DNA of 64,000 nucleotides, from the NCBI GenBank assembly GCA_951799425.1, contig OX637406.1, positions 25,352,390 to 25,416,389 on the forward strand, read 5' to 3'. The stretch is from Ilex aquifolium. Its lineage: Eukaryota > Streptophyta > Magnoliopsida > Aquifoliales > Aquifoliaceae. The position numbers and the translations under genes are program-made. Below are positions 8,599-20,793 of the stretch, one piece after another (position 1 is the stretch's first letter; every line of letters starts with the position of its first letter). The notes beneath the pieces are model-generated. The model did no database searches and was not told the DNA's origin. It was given only the letters and a program-made list of their open reading frames with translations.

Positions 8599-10952
8599 GT
8601 GACACCCCAAAACCCGGGGGTCCGTTGATTTCCCATCAACCCGCGGAATACCCGTGGATACTGAGTAACTCGGTATCGCGCCGTTATGCCCCATTTACCG
8701 GGGTCCATAATTTAACAAAATTCGGGCAGAGTCTCCTTTGTACGGGGAGCTCTACCCAAAACTCAACCTGTGCAATATATTTTCACATGACCCATCTGAG
8801 GCCCAATATAAAGCAATGACCGCACCGGGTCCATTTATAAGTAAACATTGACCACACCGGATCTATTTATCCATACTTATAAACATTGATCACATCGGGT
8901 CCATTTATCCCTACCTATGTCAAAACATGCAAAGTTGTTTTAACAATAATTCATATAAGTTCTATTACAATTATTTGCAAAAGATTACATGCCCAAGACA
9001 TAAGTTTCACAAGTGTTTTACATTAACACAAAATAAAGCCACATTCGGCTTTCTTCAAACATGAGGGTCCGAATTGGAGCCATCCACCGGTGTATTTCTC
9101 CCACCTGAAATGTGTTCCCGTATAGGGTGAGCCAACGCCCAGTAGAGTATATCATACAAAAGCTACTCCCCACCTTAGATGCATATGAAATGTGTACATG
9201 CAACAAACAACATTTAACAACCATTCCATACAAGAATATACATTCAATGTTGGAATGTTACCATGTCATGCCATGAAATGAGGTGAGACTCACTCATGCA
9301 TCTTAACCCAAGTCCTTACCGACTCCTACAACACAATGCAATGCCAATGTGTAGTAACCCCATCAACTGATGGAAAATACATCCAATGACTGTTTGAATT
9401 GAAAACATGTATTTGCAAAATCAAATCATTGTTGGATGTCACCCATTGAATGAGTGTTTATGTACTCAAAATCTTGTGTCTTGTTGGGCAACGGATTTTG
9501 GATTTTATACCGCCGGTTCCGTACACCATACTACACTTTTCCGGAATTTCACCACAGGGGAGTGTATAACCAAGTCGCCGGGTCTTGCACCCAAGGGGGG
9601 GATCTACCCCTTCTTGCTATACCCGACACAAGTTTTTCTTTCATGCAGCCATGCGACTCAGTCGGATTTTCAACCCAACTTTCCCGAGCCCACCCATCAA
9701 TCACCAAGAATGGTGTTTGATTAACCATGCATACACACCCACACTCATGCCTAAGCCCATGAATGTGATGTCAATGTCATGCTCAATATGCAATCATGCC
9801 CAATGAGAAATTTTATCACATGTTCAATATGTAATGGGTGTCATACGAACAATTTCAACATATCCATGGCAATTTATATTACAAACATATAAATACCATA
9901 TTTTGTCACAATGTTAATATATCAAAACATGCATATATCAACAATTCCTTCACTACAATATCCAAGCATGCTATACATCATTGTGTCATGACAAACTTTA
10001 TCCACACATAGGCATTTAGCAAACACCATCAAGGCAATCATCATGTTATCACACAATTTTCCCACATAATAACAAGTTACAAGAAAATTTCACAAGTAAC
10101 TTCCCTAGACCAAATTTAACAAGGAATTTATCTAGGCCATTTCTATATTCATTTATTGATTCCCATGACTATAGACAAGTCATAACAACTCTATACATCT
10201 AACCATTACTTATGACACCATAGGTTAGAAATGAACCAAGGTAGGAGGGAACCTTACCTCTTGGAGCGTAAAACAACCGGTAGAACCTCCAAAAATAAGA
10301 TTTAAGTCCAAATATTTGATTTTCCCAAAATCCCGTCTTTGGATCTTCGGTGAAATCAGCTCTTTTTGGTATGTACGCGTAGCCCTTGTCGCGTAGATGA
10401 ACTTTGACTTCTGGACTGACGAATTCCGACGGACAGAACTCCCGGAATCGGCGAAAGAAAACTTGAAAATCCACTTTTTCTCTCTTCTCTCTCCAAGAAC
10501 GTCCAACACTGGTTTTGAATAGATATTTTGTGTAAAATATCTAATTTAGGCCCATATTTATAGTCGCTAATGAGCGGTCCACATCGCACCGCATATTTCC
10601 GACTTCCGAGTCCGTTTTTCGCCCCAAAACGGTTCATTATAACTCGGATTAAGTTCAAATTAATTTTATTTGAACTTTCACTTTTTATTTAGGATATTTT
10701 AAAAAAAAGTGTTTTTAGGGACCCCTGAAATTTAAGTCGCCACGCAGTCGCCTCGAACGACGTGCAAAAATCCGACTATCTCGAAATTCGACGAAATTTG
10801 AGAGGGTGACTCGATTTCGCGATACGAATCCAACGGCGAACTCCATTTCCTCATCCAAGGTCTAGAGCATGAGTATTTCAAATAAGCATTAGGATGACAA
10901 ATGACCATTTTGCCCTTATTCACAAAAAATTCAAATTTGCCCGGGTTTTACA
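8599..10952 (-). mobile_element. T1: solo T-family LTR, TSD ATCTG
   Basis: Plus-strand ends are TGTGACACCCC and CGGGTTTTACA, 2354 bp, with exact ATCTG copies at 8594-8598 and 10953-10957. It sits in copia gag in a solo configuration. The donor-like GTAAGG and acceptor TTTCAG bound an intron-like span 9105-10257 on the minus strand. Unlike other T copies it lacks ACCGGT palindromes. Its left 300 bp (8700-8920) instead carry three copies of a roughly 35-bp ACCACACCGGGTCCATTTAT-type repeat, and a segment shared with R LTRs at 24190-24310. Confidence 0.92.
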
Positions 10953-10957
10953 ATCTG

Positions 10958-11060
10958 TGTTCTCCAATGTTAAAAATTTGACCTCTTGTCAAAATTTTCA
11001 ACCAGGTATTGAATGAACTCGTTCCTATTTTTCATCTATGAAGTTGGCCCTGATACTAGA
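10958..11060 (-). other. Copia leader and primer-binding site remnant
   Basis: This is the sequence between the T1 target duplication and the copia 5' LTR. On the minus strand 11046-11058 reads TAGTATCAGGGCC, close to the tRNA-iMet primer site TGGTATCAGAGCC, and lies two bases from the LTR end. The rest is the short leader and start region of gag. Confidence 0.6.
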
Positions 11061-11575
11061 TGTAGGATCTTAAAATAATCAAGCACTCAAAATAATCTCA
11101 CAAACAAAATAATTAATCAAAGCTCAAGAAGACAACAAAGAAAACTAAAGGAACGAGACAAAATAATGAAATCGACGAAGAATGATGAAAAACATTGCAA
11201 GGCTGCTGTTATTCTCATGAAACAAAACTTTATGGCTTACAAGCCAACTTAAAAAATTGACCAAGCCTACTTCTAATAAAATAATAATTCCTAATTATAC
11301 TAGGAGACTATGACACCTATTCTACTTTTAATAAATTACTCCTAAACCCATTTAAATACTAATAACAAATAAATAAGGAATAGGAAACTTTGGAGAATTT
11401 GGGTCAAACTCCAAAAAAATCATGAAAAACTAGATAGTTACTGGATAATCCATGCAACAAATGAATATATATTATTAGGAAACAAATTCAACAGAAAAAA
11501 AACAATTTATCAATATATTGTACAAATTATGCACTAAATGCAACACAAAACCTACTTACTTCTAAAAGCATCAAT
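11061..11575 (-). mobile_element. Copia 5' LTR fragment
   Basis: The left edge on the plus strand is TGTAGGATCT, two bases from the primer-site remnant. The fragment is AT-rich and cut at 11575 by the P1 LTR. No second copia LTR is present, so its full length cannot be told. It may continue in 12864-12978. Confidence 0.55.
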
Positions 11576-12863
11576 TGATAGATTTATATACTAAAAAAGT
11601 ACTTTTATAGTGGAACTCAGTTTATTATTTACTAAATTTCTTCATTTTCTATTGAAAATCAGTATGGGTAAAATGATTGCATTAAATTAAATATATGTTA
11701 TGCACGTGTGTCTTTTATTTTACATTGTAGATAATCTAGTGTGTAGAGTTTGACTTATACACATAAGATCAGATTATCAGATCCTTATATGATATGAGTA
11801 AAGGTTCACAGTCTTACATGGAATTGGATAAACTATCAGTATGACTATAGCGCAATCTTCTAGCATAGTCTGTCTTGGCTATGAGAGACTATCTGATGTG
11901 TCAGATTGTTGCACTAGTACAATTTGTGTATTGGACATGACCATTATTAAGGTTATTTTTTTTAATGAATAAATTAGAAAATAAATACCTCATGGTTATT
12001 GTGATTGCTTAAGCTCTTAATTCTGAGATATTTAATTGACACAAGCATATAATAATTGTTACTTTAATTGATAAAAGAGTGAGATTCATATTTGAGTCAG
12101 CAAACTCTGTGAATTGAGAGATTTCATTATTTGTGTAATTATTAAAAGAAACTATGTCCAGGTATTTAAATGGGTTGACGATCTCTTCTTGAGGGAAGCT
12201 CATAAATTTTGTCCATGTCAAACCCTGCAGGTGGATTTAATTATCCGACATGACAAATAAGTTGAGAGGTAAGATCTCAAGGATAAAAAGAAGTCAATTA
12301 AACATAATTATCAATAATTTAATTAATTGATTGATATATGTAATCTTAAACGTGAGGAGATTATTAAGCATATAATAACGAGGAGCTCAAAATATAATTT
12401 TGAGATAAGGCCTGAGAGATCAATAATAAATTTTTGATAGACTAACTAATTATTACTAGACCTTAGGATGTTTATTCTGGGATGGACATAGAATTCCTAG
12501 GCCCATTGAAAGCTCATCTCATATTTCTCCTTAGGGTCTCTGCTATAGCCTATAAATACATGCACTCGCTAGTTCTCTCAGTCATAACCTTTACCTTCAT
12601 GTTTAGAAGAGGCAGATAGAGAGCAAGGCAGAAAATTCGAAAGATTGCTGCCCACACTACATTCGAATTTTGGTGTCAAAGGACATACGATAAAAGTTCG
12701 TGAGGTCCATCGAGCAAACTGTTTGATCTATATATGTCTTCATTCATGTGGATCTGTTAGTCAAAGGTAAACCTTAATTTCGCCTTGTAGGGTGAATAGA
12801 TGAATAAATTTTTGTAATCAATTAGACGCGCTGTCAATAGATCTTGGGGCTGTCGTTCCAACA
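11576..12863 (+). mobile_element. P1: P-family LTR with mismatched flanks
   Basis: It is 1288 bp, from TGATAGATTT to CGTTCCAACA. Read on the plus strand it has a TATA-like CCTATAAATAC at 12549 and an A-rich AATAAATTTTTGTAA near 12804, supporting plus orientation. A reverse-strand relative is at 37961-39240. The five bases left (TCAAT) and right (AGTTC) do not match, and neither side shows a primer site, although a purine-rich stretch reads on the opposite strand at the right. The superfamily is not recognised; it could be copia, gypsy or a short non-autonomous element. Confidence 0.7.
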
Positions 12864-12978
12864 AGTTCACTTCCTTTATAGTTTCAAGACGGTATATAAG
12901 TGCGAAGTATGGTCAAATAAGAACCAAAAAGCAACCCAAACTTAGAGTTTTGCAATTGAACCTTCAAAGGAACAAAAG
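12864..12978. other. Unassigned 115 bp between P1 and the S LTR
   Basis: AT-rich sequence without an open frame or recognisable motif. It may be copia LTR remnant or original flank of the S element. The five bases before the S LTR are AAAAG. Confidence 0.3.
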
Positions 12979-14262
12979 TGTAAGACCCTGTACAAAATTT
13001 GAAGCTGGCTGACTTGATATTAAGGGTAACTGTAATAATAATATAAACCTTATATAATTGTTGAAAGATTGATCATGAAATTTAAGTTTTGGGCATATTG
13101 ACTTCGGTATTAAATTTAGTTTCAGAGATGTTTACGGTTGAGAAGCGTGTTTAGGTAGGTTTCTAAATATTTTTAGGCCTAAATAAGGCCACCACTAAAT
13201 CCGAAAGGTTGGGAAACCTTGGAGGAGGTGATATGAGGTGTATTAGAAGTTTGAAAGTCACATGTTGGGGAGAATTCGGGTAGAATGAGATTTGACACTA
13301 CCTCAATATTTGAACCATAAATTATTAATCTGATGTCCGATTGATCTCATTTTTGTAAACACGAAACTAGACTTTAAGGGCTACAAAAGTGTATTTCAAT
13401 AAAATTTCGTGAATCGACTTCTAACTAGGTCAAAAATGCCTTGAAATTTCAGATAGAAAGTGGAGCCCGTTCGAATGCTAATGGATCTGCTCGAATGCCC
13501 TGTTTGATATTTTTCATTAAAAAATAGGAGATACTAGGAGCAAAGCCCATTCGAATGCCATAGACTCCATTCGAACACCCTAGGCACCGTTCGAACGCCA
13601 AGCTCTCTGTTCGAATGTGCTGGCGTGATTTTGTACGATCAAAGCCGCATCGCTTGAACTATTTTCCTCCGTATATAAACCCTAGGAATGTGTTTAGGTC
13701 AGTTTAAGCTATTTTTCAACCCTGAGAGTCTAAGAACACTTGGGAGAATGGAGAATGAGTGAGATCTTGAAGGATTAACGTGTGGTAATCGCATCAAAAT
13801 GTGTTAGGATCAATTATTTGCAAATTAAGGTAGGGGTTCTTTTCTTAATTTCATACATTGAGGCTAGGGCTATCAGTTATTATGCTTTTTGATCCTAATC
13901 TTTATATATATGTTAGATAAACAGTTCTTGGAAATTCTTTTTCAACTACGTGAATCGTTTTCGTAAAAATATATGATTTTTATTCAAGATTTATTTGTTC
14001 TTGTTTCAAAAACCATAGTTTTTTGTTGTGATCAAAGTAAATATTTTTCTTGAAGATCTTTTGCATATTTTCTTGAATTATTTCCTTTTAAAAAGTTGTG
14101 GAAACATGATTTTTTTATTGTAGTTGGATTTATTATATTGTGAAAAGTATCTCTTATATGGGTGGGTGTGACTAACGTGGGTTGCAATTGACCGGGTATC
14201 GTAAAACGGTTAGATGAATTTCTTACCTTGAGGGGTTTGAAGGTTTCCTAACACTTATAGGG
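12979..14262 (+). mobile_element. S element 5' LTR, left part
   Basis: It starts TGTAAGACCC and is interrupted at 14262 by the U LTR (TSD TAGGG at 14258-14262 and 45157-45161). The LTR resumes at 45162 and ends at about 48221, roughly 2.08 kb without its insertions. It has a TATA-like GTATATAAAC at 13671-13680, a donor-like AAG|GTAGGGG at 13830, and a TTCGAA palindromic tract at 13464-13620. The U3 part resembles R1 and R2 (AAAGATTGAT..AAGTTT..ATTTTTAGG). Confidence 0.82.
13464..13620. repeat. TTCGAA palindromic tract in the S LTR
   Basis: Six or so short segments with TTCGAA or TCGAA cores (for example CATTCGAATG, GTTCGAACG) are separated by 15-30 bp. The tract sits just upstream of the TATA-like box, where R LTRs have ACCGGT palindromes. 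The sister LTR S2 (15161-16590) lacks it. Confidence 0.8.
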
Positions 14263-15160
14263 TGTCACACCCCAACCTGGAGATAAGATATTATATCCAA
14301 ATCTGGTAGAGTGGACCCTGCCCCTTGGTTAACACCTGCACCCTGTACATAAACTTACTTTTAAATAGTAATTTCAATTGACCAGATATAACAAAATAAC
14401 ATTTATTCTATTGATATCTCGGCATATCATGTACATGAAATAATATTTTTAACCCTAACTTATTACAATGTTTAATTCTCCTCGTTACAAAACTCAACAG
14501 TTATACAAAATGACACAACAAGACACCAAAAATCCGATTCCTTCTGATATACAACCTAAACTCAGCAGTGGACATTCCTTCTTCCTTATCTACCTTGTAA
14601 ATACAAACTAACAGGGGGTGAGCACACACACTTAGTGAGTGTATATAATTAATATATAGTTAATGACAAAAGCAAGTAATACATACTTCCATATTCATTT
14701 CATCAGTAGAACTGAACAATCTTATAAGCCAATACATATAAGCTCTCATGATTCTCTAGCAGTTATGTTATAATACACCAATCACCATAGCCTCCAATAG
14801 GAGTATACAATTGTTGCCACTCAGGCTATAGTCGCCACATAGGCAACACTTGTCACATAGGCAATATCTGTCACACAGGTAACATTCGCCACACAGGCTA
14901 TTTGGTAATCACTTAATCAATATTCGCGACACATGCCATACACTTGCCTCTAAGGCTATATTTGCCAATAAGGCCACTTATTATAACCACAGAACATAAC
15001 TGAATATTGCCAACAATAAATAATAATTCATAAAGTCACCTATTAATAGCAAGAACATTAGCTTTTAAGGCTAACTTAATTAGAAACAATTATATGATAT
15101 AATCGTATAGTATTCTCAACACCTTTATCCACATGCTTATAAACCAATAAGCTCAATCAT
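14263..15160 (-). mobile_element. U solo LTR, left part, TSD TAGGG
   Basis: It starts TGTCACACCCC on the plus strand. With its right part 44161-45156 it forms one minus-strand LTR of about 1.9 kb. The outer flanks are exact TAGGG copies at 14258-14262 and 45157-45161, so the U insertion holds about 29 kb of later insertions. The interruption at 15160 is where the S2 LTR starts. The GGGGGTGAGCAC segment near 14615 corresponds to the CTCACCCC motif near the end of R LTRs. Confidence 0.82.
14815..14903. repeat. Short tandem repeat of about 18 bp in U
   Basis: About five imperfect units of the type GTCACATAGGCAATATCT lie in a row. More decayed, spaced units (GCCATACACTTGCC, GCCAATAAGGCC) follow to about 14980. 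The tract is in the intron-like middle of the LTR. No function is apparent. Confidence 0.75.
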
Positions 15161-16590
15161 TGTAAGACCCCGTATTAAAACTAAATAAGGATAATATTAT
15201 CTTAAGAGTTCTCATAAGACGAATAAAATGATGGTAGAAACTTAGAATCATTGTTGAAAGATTAATTATGAAGTTTGAGTTTCAAGCGTATTGACTTTTG
15301 GGGTAAATTGAGTTTTGTAGATGTTTAAGTTTGAGAAGGTTGGCTAAGTAGTTTTATAAATATTTTTAGGTCAAAATAAGGTTTTCATTGAATACGGAAA
15401 GTCTAAAAACATTGGAATAGGTTATATGAGTTGTATTAGAAGTTTAGAAGTATTATAGAGTTAAAACCTATTTTGGAGAGGATTTGGGTAGAAAGGAGTT
15501 TGATACTATCTTAGTATTTTAGAAATAAATTTTTACACCGATGTCCAATTGACCTGAAGTTTTTATAGTAGAAACTAGACTTCCATATCTACAAAAGTGT
15601 ATTTCACGAAAATTTCGTGAATCGGCTGCTAACTAGGTCAATCTGGTTCAGCCTATAAATACCATAGAGTTGTGTTCTAAAGAGTCTTTACCTATTTTTT
15701 CAACCCCAAGAATCCTAGGAGAGTTTGAGGAGAAGAAAAGGAGGAATAACGGGCTAAATCTTGAAGGATTAACACAGGATAATCGTAACAAAACACGTTA
15801 CAATCAAGATCTCAAGAATCAAGGTAGGGGTTCTTTCTCAGATTCATTCATTGATGTTTAGGGTTATTTAATATATCTTTTTCATCCTTATTATGATATA
15901 AATAATTGATGTACAATGCTTGTACATTTATTTGAATCCATGATTCATTTCTTGAGCAAAATACATGATTTGCTTTCAAGACTCATCCATTCTTGATATA
16001 AAAATCTAGTTCTTTGACTCTTATTCTATATATGTGATAGATCTACACAGTTTTTATATTATTTTTTAATATATTTTTAAATTCTTGAATAAATGGATTA
16101 CTTACATACAAATAAATGTTTTACATCCAAAAATCATATGTTCTTGATTAAAGAACCCTAGTTGATTTATAACCTAATCTACACATGTTTTACATCAAAA
16201 TTTACATGTCTTGATTACAAAAACCCTAATTCTTGATTACTATCAATTCAAATATGTTTTATTTGGGATCCCTTGCATGTTTTCTTGAATTATTCCTTTG
16301 GAAAAGTTATGGAACCATGATTCTTGATTGTAGTTGGATTTTATGAAAAAGTAGTGGAATTTATCTCTTGTATGAGTGGGTGCGATGAACGTGAATTGCA
16401 CTCACATCTATATCGTAGAGTATTTAGCTGTTTTTTTCTTACCTCGAGGGGTTTAAAGGTTTTCTATCACTCGTAGTGGGGTTGGTACCTTGCGAGAACC
16501 AAACTACTATTCGTTCACGGTGATCCAGGTTGGGGGTTAGTATACTAGTCCTGGGAGGGATTCATTACTGCCGATGCGTCGGTATACACT
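15161..16590 (+). mobile_element. S2: left part of a second S-family LTR
   Basis: It starts TGTAAGACCCCG after ATCAT and parallels the S LTR at 12979, with a TATA-like GCCTATAAATACC at 15651 and a donor-like CAAG|GTAGGGG at about 15820. It lacks the TTCGAA tract. It is cut at 16590 by the Athila 5' LTR (left target copy ACACT at 16586-16590). Its right half is not in the window, which fits loss in a later deletion. Confidence 0.8.
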
Positions 16591-17475
16591 TGATTAACCC
16601 TAAAAGACTGTGGTAATGAATCATAATTTAGCGTTAAATGTGTGCATAATTTAGGTTAAAGTGATTGATTTATAAAGTATTAGGGTTAATGTCTGATTTA
16701 TCTAGTTTGTAGGGTTTTAAGAATAATTAAAGAAGTTTGAAGTGATAAAAGTGCATAGGCTAAACAAGAGAAGGGAGGCAAGTGTAATTAAAAGTAAAAC
16801 AAGTCAACAGAGGATAGCTGCACAAGGCAAAAAACCAGAGAATCTCCACCGTCTAGACGGTGGTGGTGGTGTCCGGACGATACCCTAAACTACCTTACCT
16901 CTCATCTCCTCCTATTGGTCCAGAAAAGCAACAAAATCGTCTGACTGGCCAGCCTGGGTGTCTGCCGCCTTATCTCTCCCCCCCCCCCCCCCTTTCTGGT
17001 GCCTATAAATACCCCTATTTAGTCAATTTTAGGAGAAGGTTTGCCAGAGAAGAAATCCAAAATCAAAAGAAAGAAAATCTTTCCCTAAACATTTTTCAGC
17101 CAATAATTTCTCTACTTCTACATTTTTGTTTCATTCTTTCTACTTGGAGGGTTGAACCTCTCTCACTTTTGTGCCTTAGCCAGTAATAAGAGTGGGGTGT
17201 TTCAACTATTCCTCGGGGAAGGACTTGTTAATTTTATTTTCTGTTGTAATTGGGTTATCTCATTCTTCTTGCTCGTCTATAGCAGTGAAGTGTGAGTAGT
17301 CCGTTTATACTCTTTGGTGAAGGGTGAAAGCATGTGTAATATTGTTTGGGTTATAAAAATGCTGATGTGTTATTCACACGTTAATGTTTATACCTCCCTT
17401 AACTGATGGATGATTATTACTATTATATATGCTCATGATTATGAACACTGAGCAAAGCTTATTGCTATATACCAT

Positions 17476-20073
17476 TGTGACACCCCAAAATCCGGGGGTC
17501 CCGTTGATAACCCATCAACCCGCGGAAACATCCGTGGATATCGCTTAGCCCGACACCACATCAAGAATATTATTAAGCCGGGATTATAACCCATAATGAA
17601 AATTCGGTTTAACATTCATTTGATTCAATTAAAGTTCCATACACTGTGGTTTGTACCCCATTAGGGTCCACTTTGATCATCTAAGGGAAGGAAATTCAAA
17701 GCCCAAAGATTTGGCAAAACAATTGAAAATTTCAGATTTTTGGAATGACTACCGGTAGCTGTTTATCGGATACCGGTAGCCGAAACATTCTGGAGTTACG
17801 ACTACCTGTTGTCTACCGGTAGCCGAAACCTTCTGGAGTTACGACTACCTGTTGGCTACCGGTAGCTGATACACACTGGACAGTCGACTACCGGTAGTTA
17901 CCCATTGACTACCGGTAGTTGCTGCCCAGATTTGCTTTCTTGCTCCATTTTTCATTTCCAATTCATCCTAACTCAATTCCACCTCATCCAAGACATGTAC
18001 AACTATATTTTTACATTTTGCACAAGATCCATACACGACCATTACAATCTATCCCATACAAATATAATTCAAAAAGAGAATGAAATAAGTTTGTTTATAC
18101 AAAATTTACATGTCATAAACCATTGTAAAACAAAAGGTTTACAAAATCTTGAGATAAGGCCGCACTTAGGCCCCCTTCACCCTTGATGCTCTCCATGGGA
18201 GCCAATCGCCGGTGTAAACCCGACACCTGAAATTGTTTCCCGTATAGGGTGAGCACAACGCCCAGTAGAGATAAACCTATAGAGGTTACTCTTCCCCTAG
18301 ATGCACATGCTCATGTAATCATCACATAAACATATAATTAATCATTTCTCATACTTATGCATTCTATGATGGAATGCAACAATGCTATGCCATGGAATGA
18401 AGTGACACTCACCCATGCATTTCAACCCGAGTCTTCACCGACTCACACAACACAATGCAACGCCAAAGTGTAATGCAACCCGTCTATTGACGGAAAAATC
18501 CTTCCAATGATCGTTATGAAATCCGATCATTATTGGAATCTGCCCATTGAATGGGTGTTTTTATAACCAAATCCTTGTGTTTTCTTTGGGCAACGGATTT
18601 TCGGAATCACACCGCCGGTTCCGTACACCGTGTCACTTTTCTGGAATCTCACCGCCGGCCAAGTGACTCAACCAAGTGGTTTAGGGTTTTGCACCCAAGG
18701 AAGTCGCCATGCCCCTTCTTGTTATACCCAACACAAGTTTTCCTTATGCAACATGCGACTCAAAAAGGATCGTCGATCCAATTTCTCCCGAGCCCACATA
18801 TCAAGCACCAAACAAGGTGTCGATTAAATCTATGCATCTCCCACACACCAACACTCATGCAATTGTCCCATGAATGTGATGCCATGATCATGCCCAATAT
18901 GTAATGTATACAACATGAGAAATAATCAACACATATCTTCACATTCCATGGAATTTAAATCATAAGCATGTAAATTCCATAAACCATCATAAACAACATA
19001 TCAATGAGCATATGTCAATACATCAATAACACATTCAAACATGTTATTTCAATGACCCCAAACAAATCATCTAAACAACCCACCAAGGCATATTATCAAA
19101 CACCTCATAGGCACTAACATATTGTTTCATTTTAAGCAAAACAACAACTTCCAACACACAAAACATGCCTTCAATATCACCAAGTTATATAATGCATCAC
19201 ATATAACTTACACATATCAAAATTTAGCGAGCAACAAGCCTAAGCTAATTTCATGCTCACCTTTCCATTCTCATAACCATAAACACATATATATATACAT
19301 ATATACACATGCATATATATAGATACCCTTAAACTAGCTACACCTAAGGTAGAATAATCCAAGATAGGAATAACCCCTACCTCAATAGAGATGTAGGCAA
19401 TCTCTATACACCAAAATCACTCAAAAACCAAGACTTTCCCCAAACTTCACCCTTGGATATTCGGTGAAACGCCTTGTTTTTGGTACGTAGTCGAAGCCCT
19501 CACCGCGTAGAGCAACTTTAATTCTTGGTTCTTGTTGATCCGAGCGACGGAGCTCCGGGAATCCAAGAGAGAAGACTTGAAGAATTGATTTTCTCTCTTT
19601 CTCTCTTTCTCTCTTCTCACGCCTGAACCAGCCGGCCAAATGGGTATAGAATATCTGATTTTTCAGATATTTTGCCCCTTTTATACTTTTTAAGACTTGG
19701 CCCGAGTCGAGCCACATGTCCCCCACTTAATCGGGTCCGATTTTATCCCGAAACGATTTATTTGATCTCGGTTAACTTCAATTTAATTTTATTTGAACTT
19801 TAACTTAATTTTAAGGAAATTTAATATTTCTCGTTTTTTGGGACCTTTAAAAGGTCAATCGCCACGCAGTCGTCTCGAACTACGTGCAAAATCCGACTAT
19901 CTCGGAATTCAACGAAATTTCTGGTGGTCACTAGAATTCGCGTTGCGAATTCGACGACGCACTCCGTTTCCTCATCCGAGGTCTAGAACATATGTATTTC
20001 AAATACGTGCAGTAATGGCAATTTACCATTTTGCCCTTTTTCAGAAAAATTTCAAATTTTCCCGGGTTTCACA
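17476..20073 (-). mobile_element. T2: solo T-family LTR, TSD ACCAT
   Basis: Plus-strand ends are TGTGACACCCC and CGGGTTTCACA, 2598 bp, with ACCAT at 17471-17475 and 20074-20078. The empty site is visible in the Athila 3' LTR, where ATATACCATTCTATC is uninterrupted near 37410-37430. A palindromic tract lies at 17747-17921 and the intron-like span is 18227-19380. A TA/CA microsatellite is at about 19285-19322. Confidence 0.95.
17747..17921. repeat. CTACCGGTAG tract in T2
   Basis: Six or so ACCGGTAG cores are spread over tandem units of about 60 bp that share CTGGAGTTACGACTACCTG spacers. The flavour resembles T-plus (5516-5678) more than the GTACCGGTAC flavour of T4, T6 and T7. Confidence 0.85.
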
Positions 20074-20698
20074 ACCATTCTATCTATAAGTTATTACATA
20101 CTTCATGCATGATTCAATGATGCATGTTGTTGGGTTTTATGTAACATGTGTGAGATTGGTTATAGATGGGTTAAATTTCACCATAGCCAATGCTTTTGAT
20201 TCAATGCATAAATTGGAACTCCATCTTCATTAAATCATCAACCTGCTGGTCAAATAGGTCGAATAGCGAGAATAAACATTTTGAATGGTTCAATTTCAGG
20301 TTTACTAGGGTTATTTGATTGTTGCATGGTACATAAACCTTTCGGCTAACCTAATCAGTTACACATCAAGCCTACTGATTAACTTTCCAATGAAATGGAA
20401 GTTAATTGCTGTAAGGTGACATTTCTATAAACAAGCAATATAATGCATGTCGGATCCCCGAACTAAAGAGTAGCTTTTTAGTTATTGTTATCAAGAGTTT
20501 AATTTAAGTAATTTTCTTGTTTTTCTAAGTTTACACCACAATCTATTTTAAAGCACACTACACACAAGACAGTCTTACCTTTTCCCATTTTGAATTCCAA
20601 TAGTTAGCTCCCTATGGGTTCGACCTCTGACTTAACTAAGTAATACTACAATTGACCACTTATACTTGAGTGTATGATTTAAATTAGGTCAAGCTTTT

Positions 20699-20712
20699 TG
20701 GTGCCGTTGTCG
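20699..20712 (+). promoter_or_regulatory. Athila primer-binding site (tRNA-Asp type)
   Basis: TGGTGCCGTTGTCG follows the 5' LTR and is close to the TGGCGCCGTTGCCGGGGA site that Athila-type elements use to prime from tRNA-Asp. It fixes the plus-strand direction of the element. Confidence 0.82.
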
Positions 20713-20793
20713 TGTAGTTACGGTGATTAAAAAATGAACAGGGAAGTTGTCTAGATTGTATTATATATGTATATACTTTTTGTTTTATTTTAA

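Larger units (their letters stand above)
6448..11575 (-). mobile_element. Ty1/copia remnant (gag to integrase, 5' LTR part)
   Basis: On the minus strand the order is 5' LTR fragment (11061-11575), degenerate tRNA-iMet-like primer site (11046-11058), gag, zinc knuckle, GAG-pre-integrase and integrase. Everything downstream (RT, RNase H, 3' LTR) is missing at the left border. A T solo LTR (8599-10952) splits gag. The gag-to-integrase order, with integrase ahead of the absent RT, is typical of copia. The coding parts are broken in many places, so it is old. Confidence 0.85.
16591..20694 (+). mobile_element. Athila 5' LTR, split by a T solo LTR
   Basis: It starts TGATTAACCC. The LTR portions are 16591-17475 and 20079 to about 20694, together about 1.5 kb. 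The 3' LTR is at 36556. It has a perfect CCACCGTCTAGACGGTGG palindrome at about 16847-16864, a long C run near 16978-16992 and a TATA-like GCCTATAAATACCCC at 17001-17015. The exact right end is uncertain by a few bases. The two LTRs are clearly alike but not identical, suggesting moderate age. Confidence 0.85.

Noticed and set aside
12979-16590. S1 and S2 as the two LTRs of one short element
   Set aside because: They are the same strand, but the sequence between them (14263-15160) is the U LTR with its own target duplication, and the S LTR continues at 45162.
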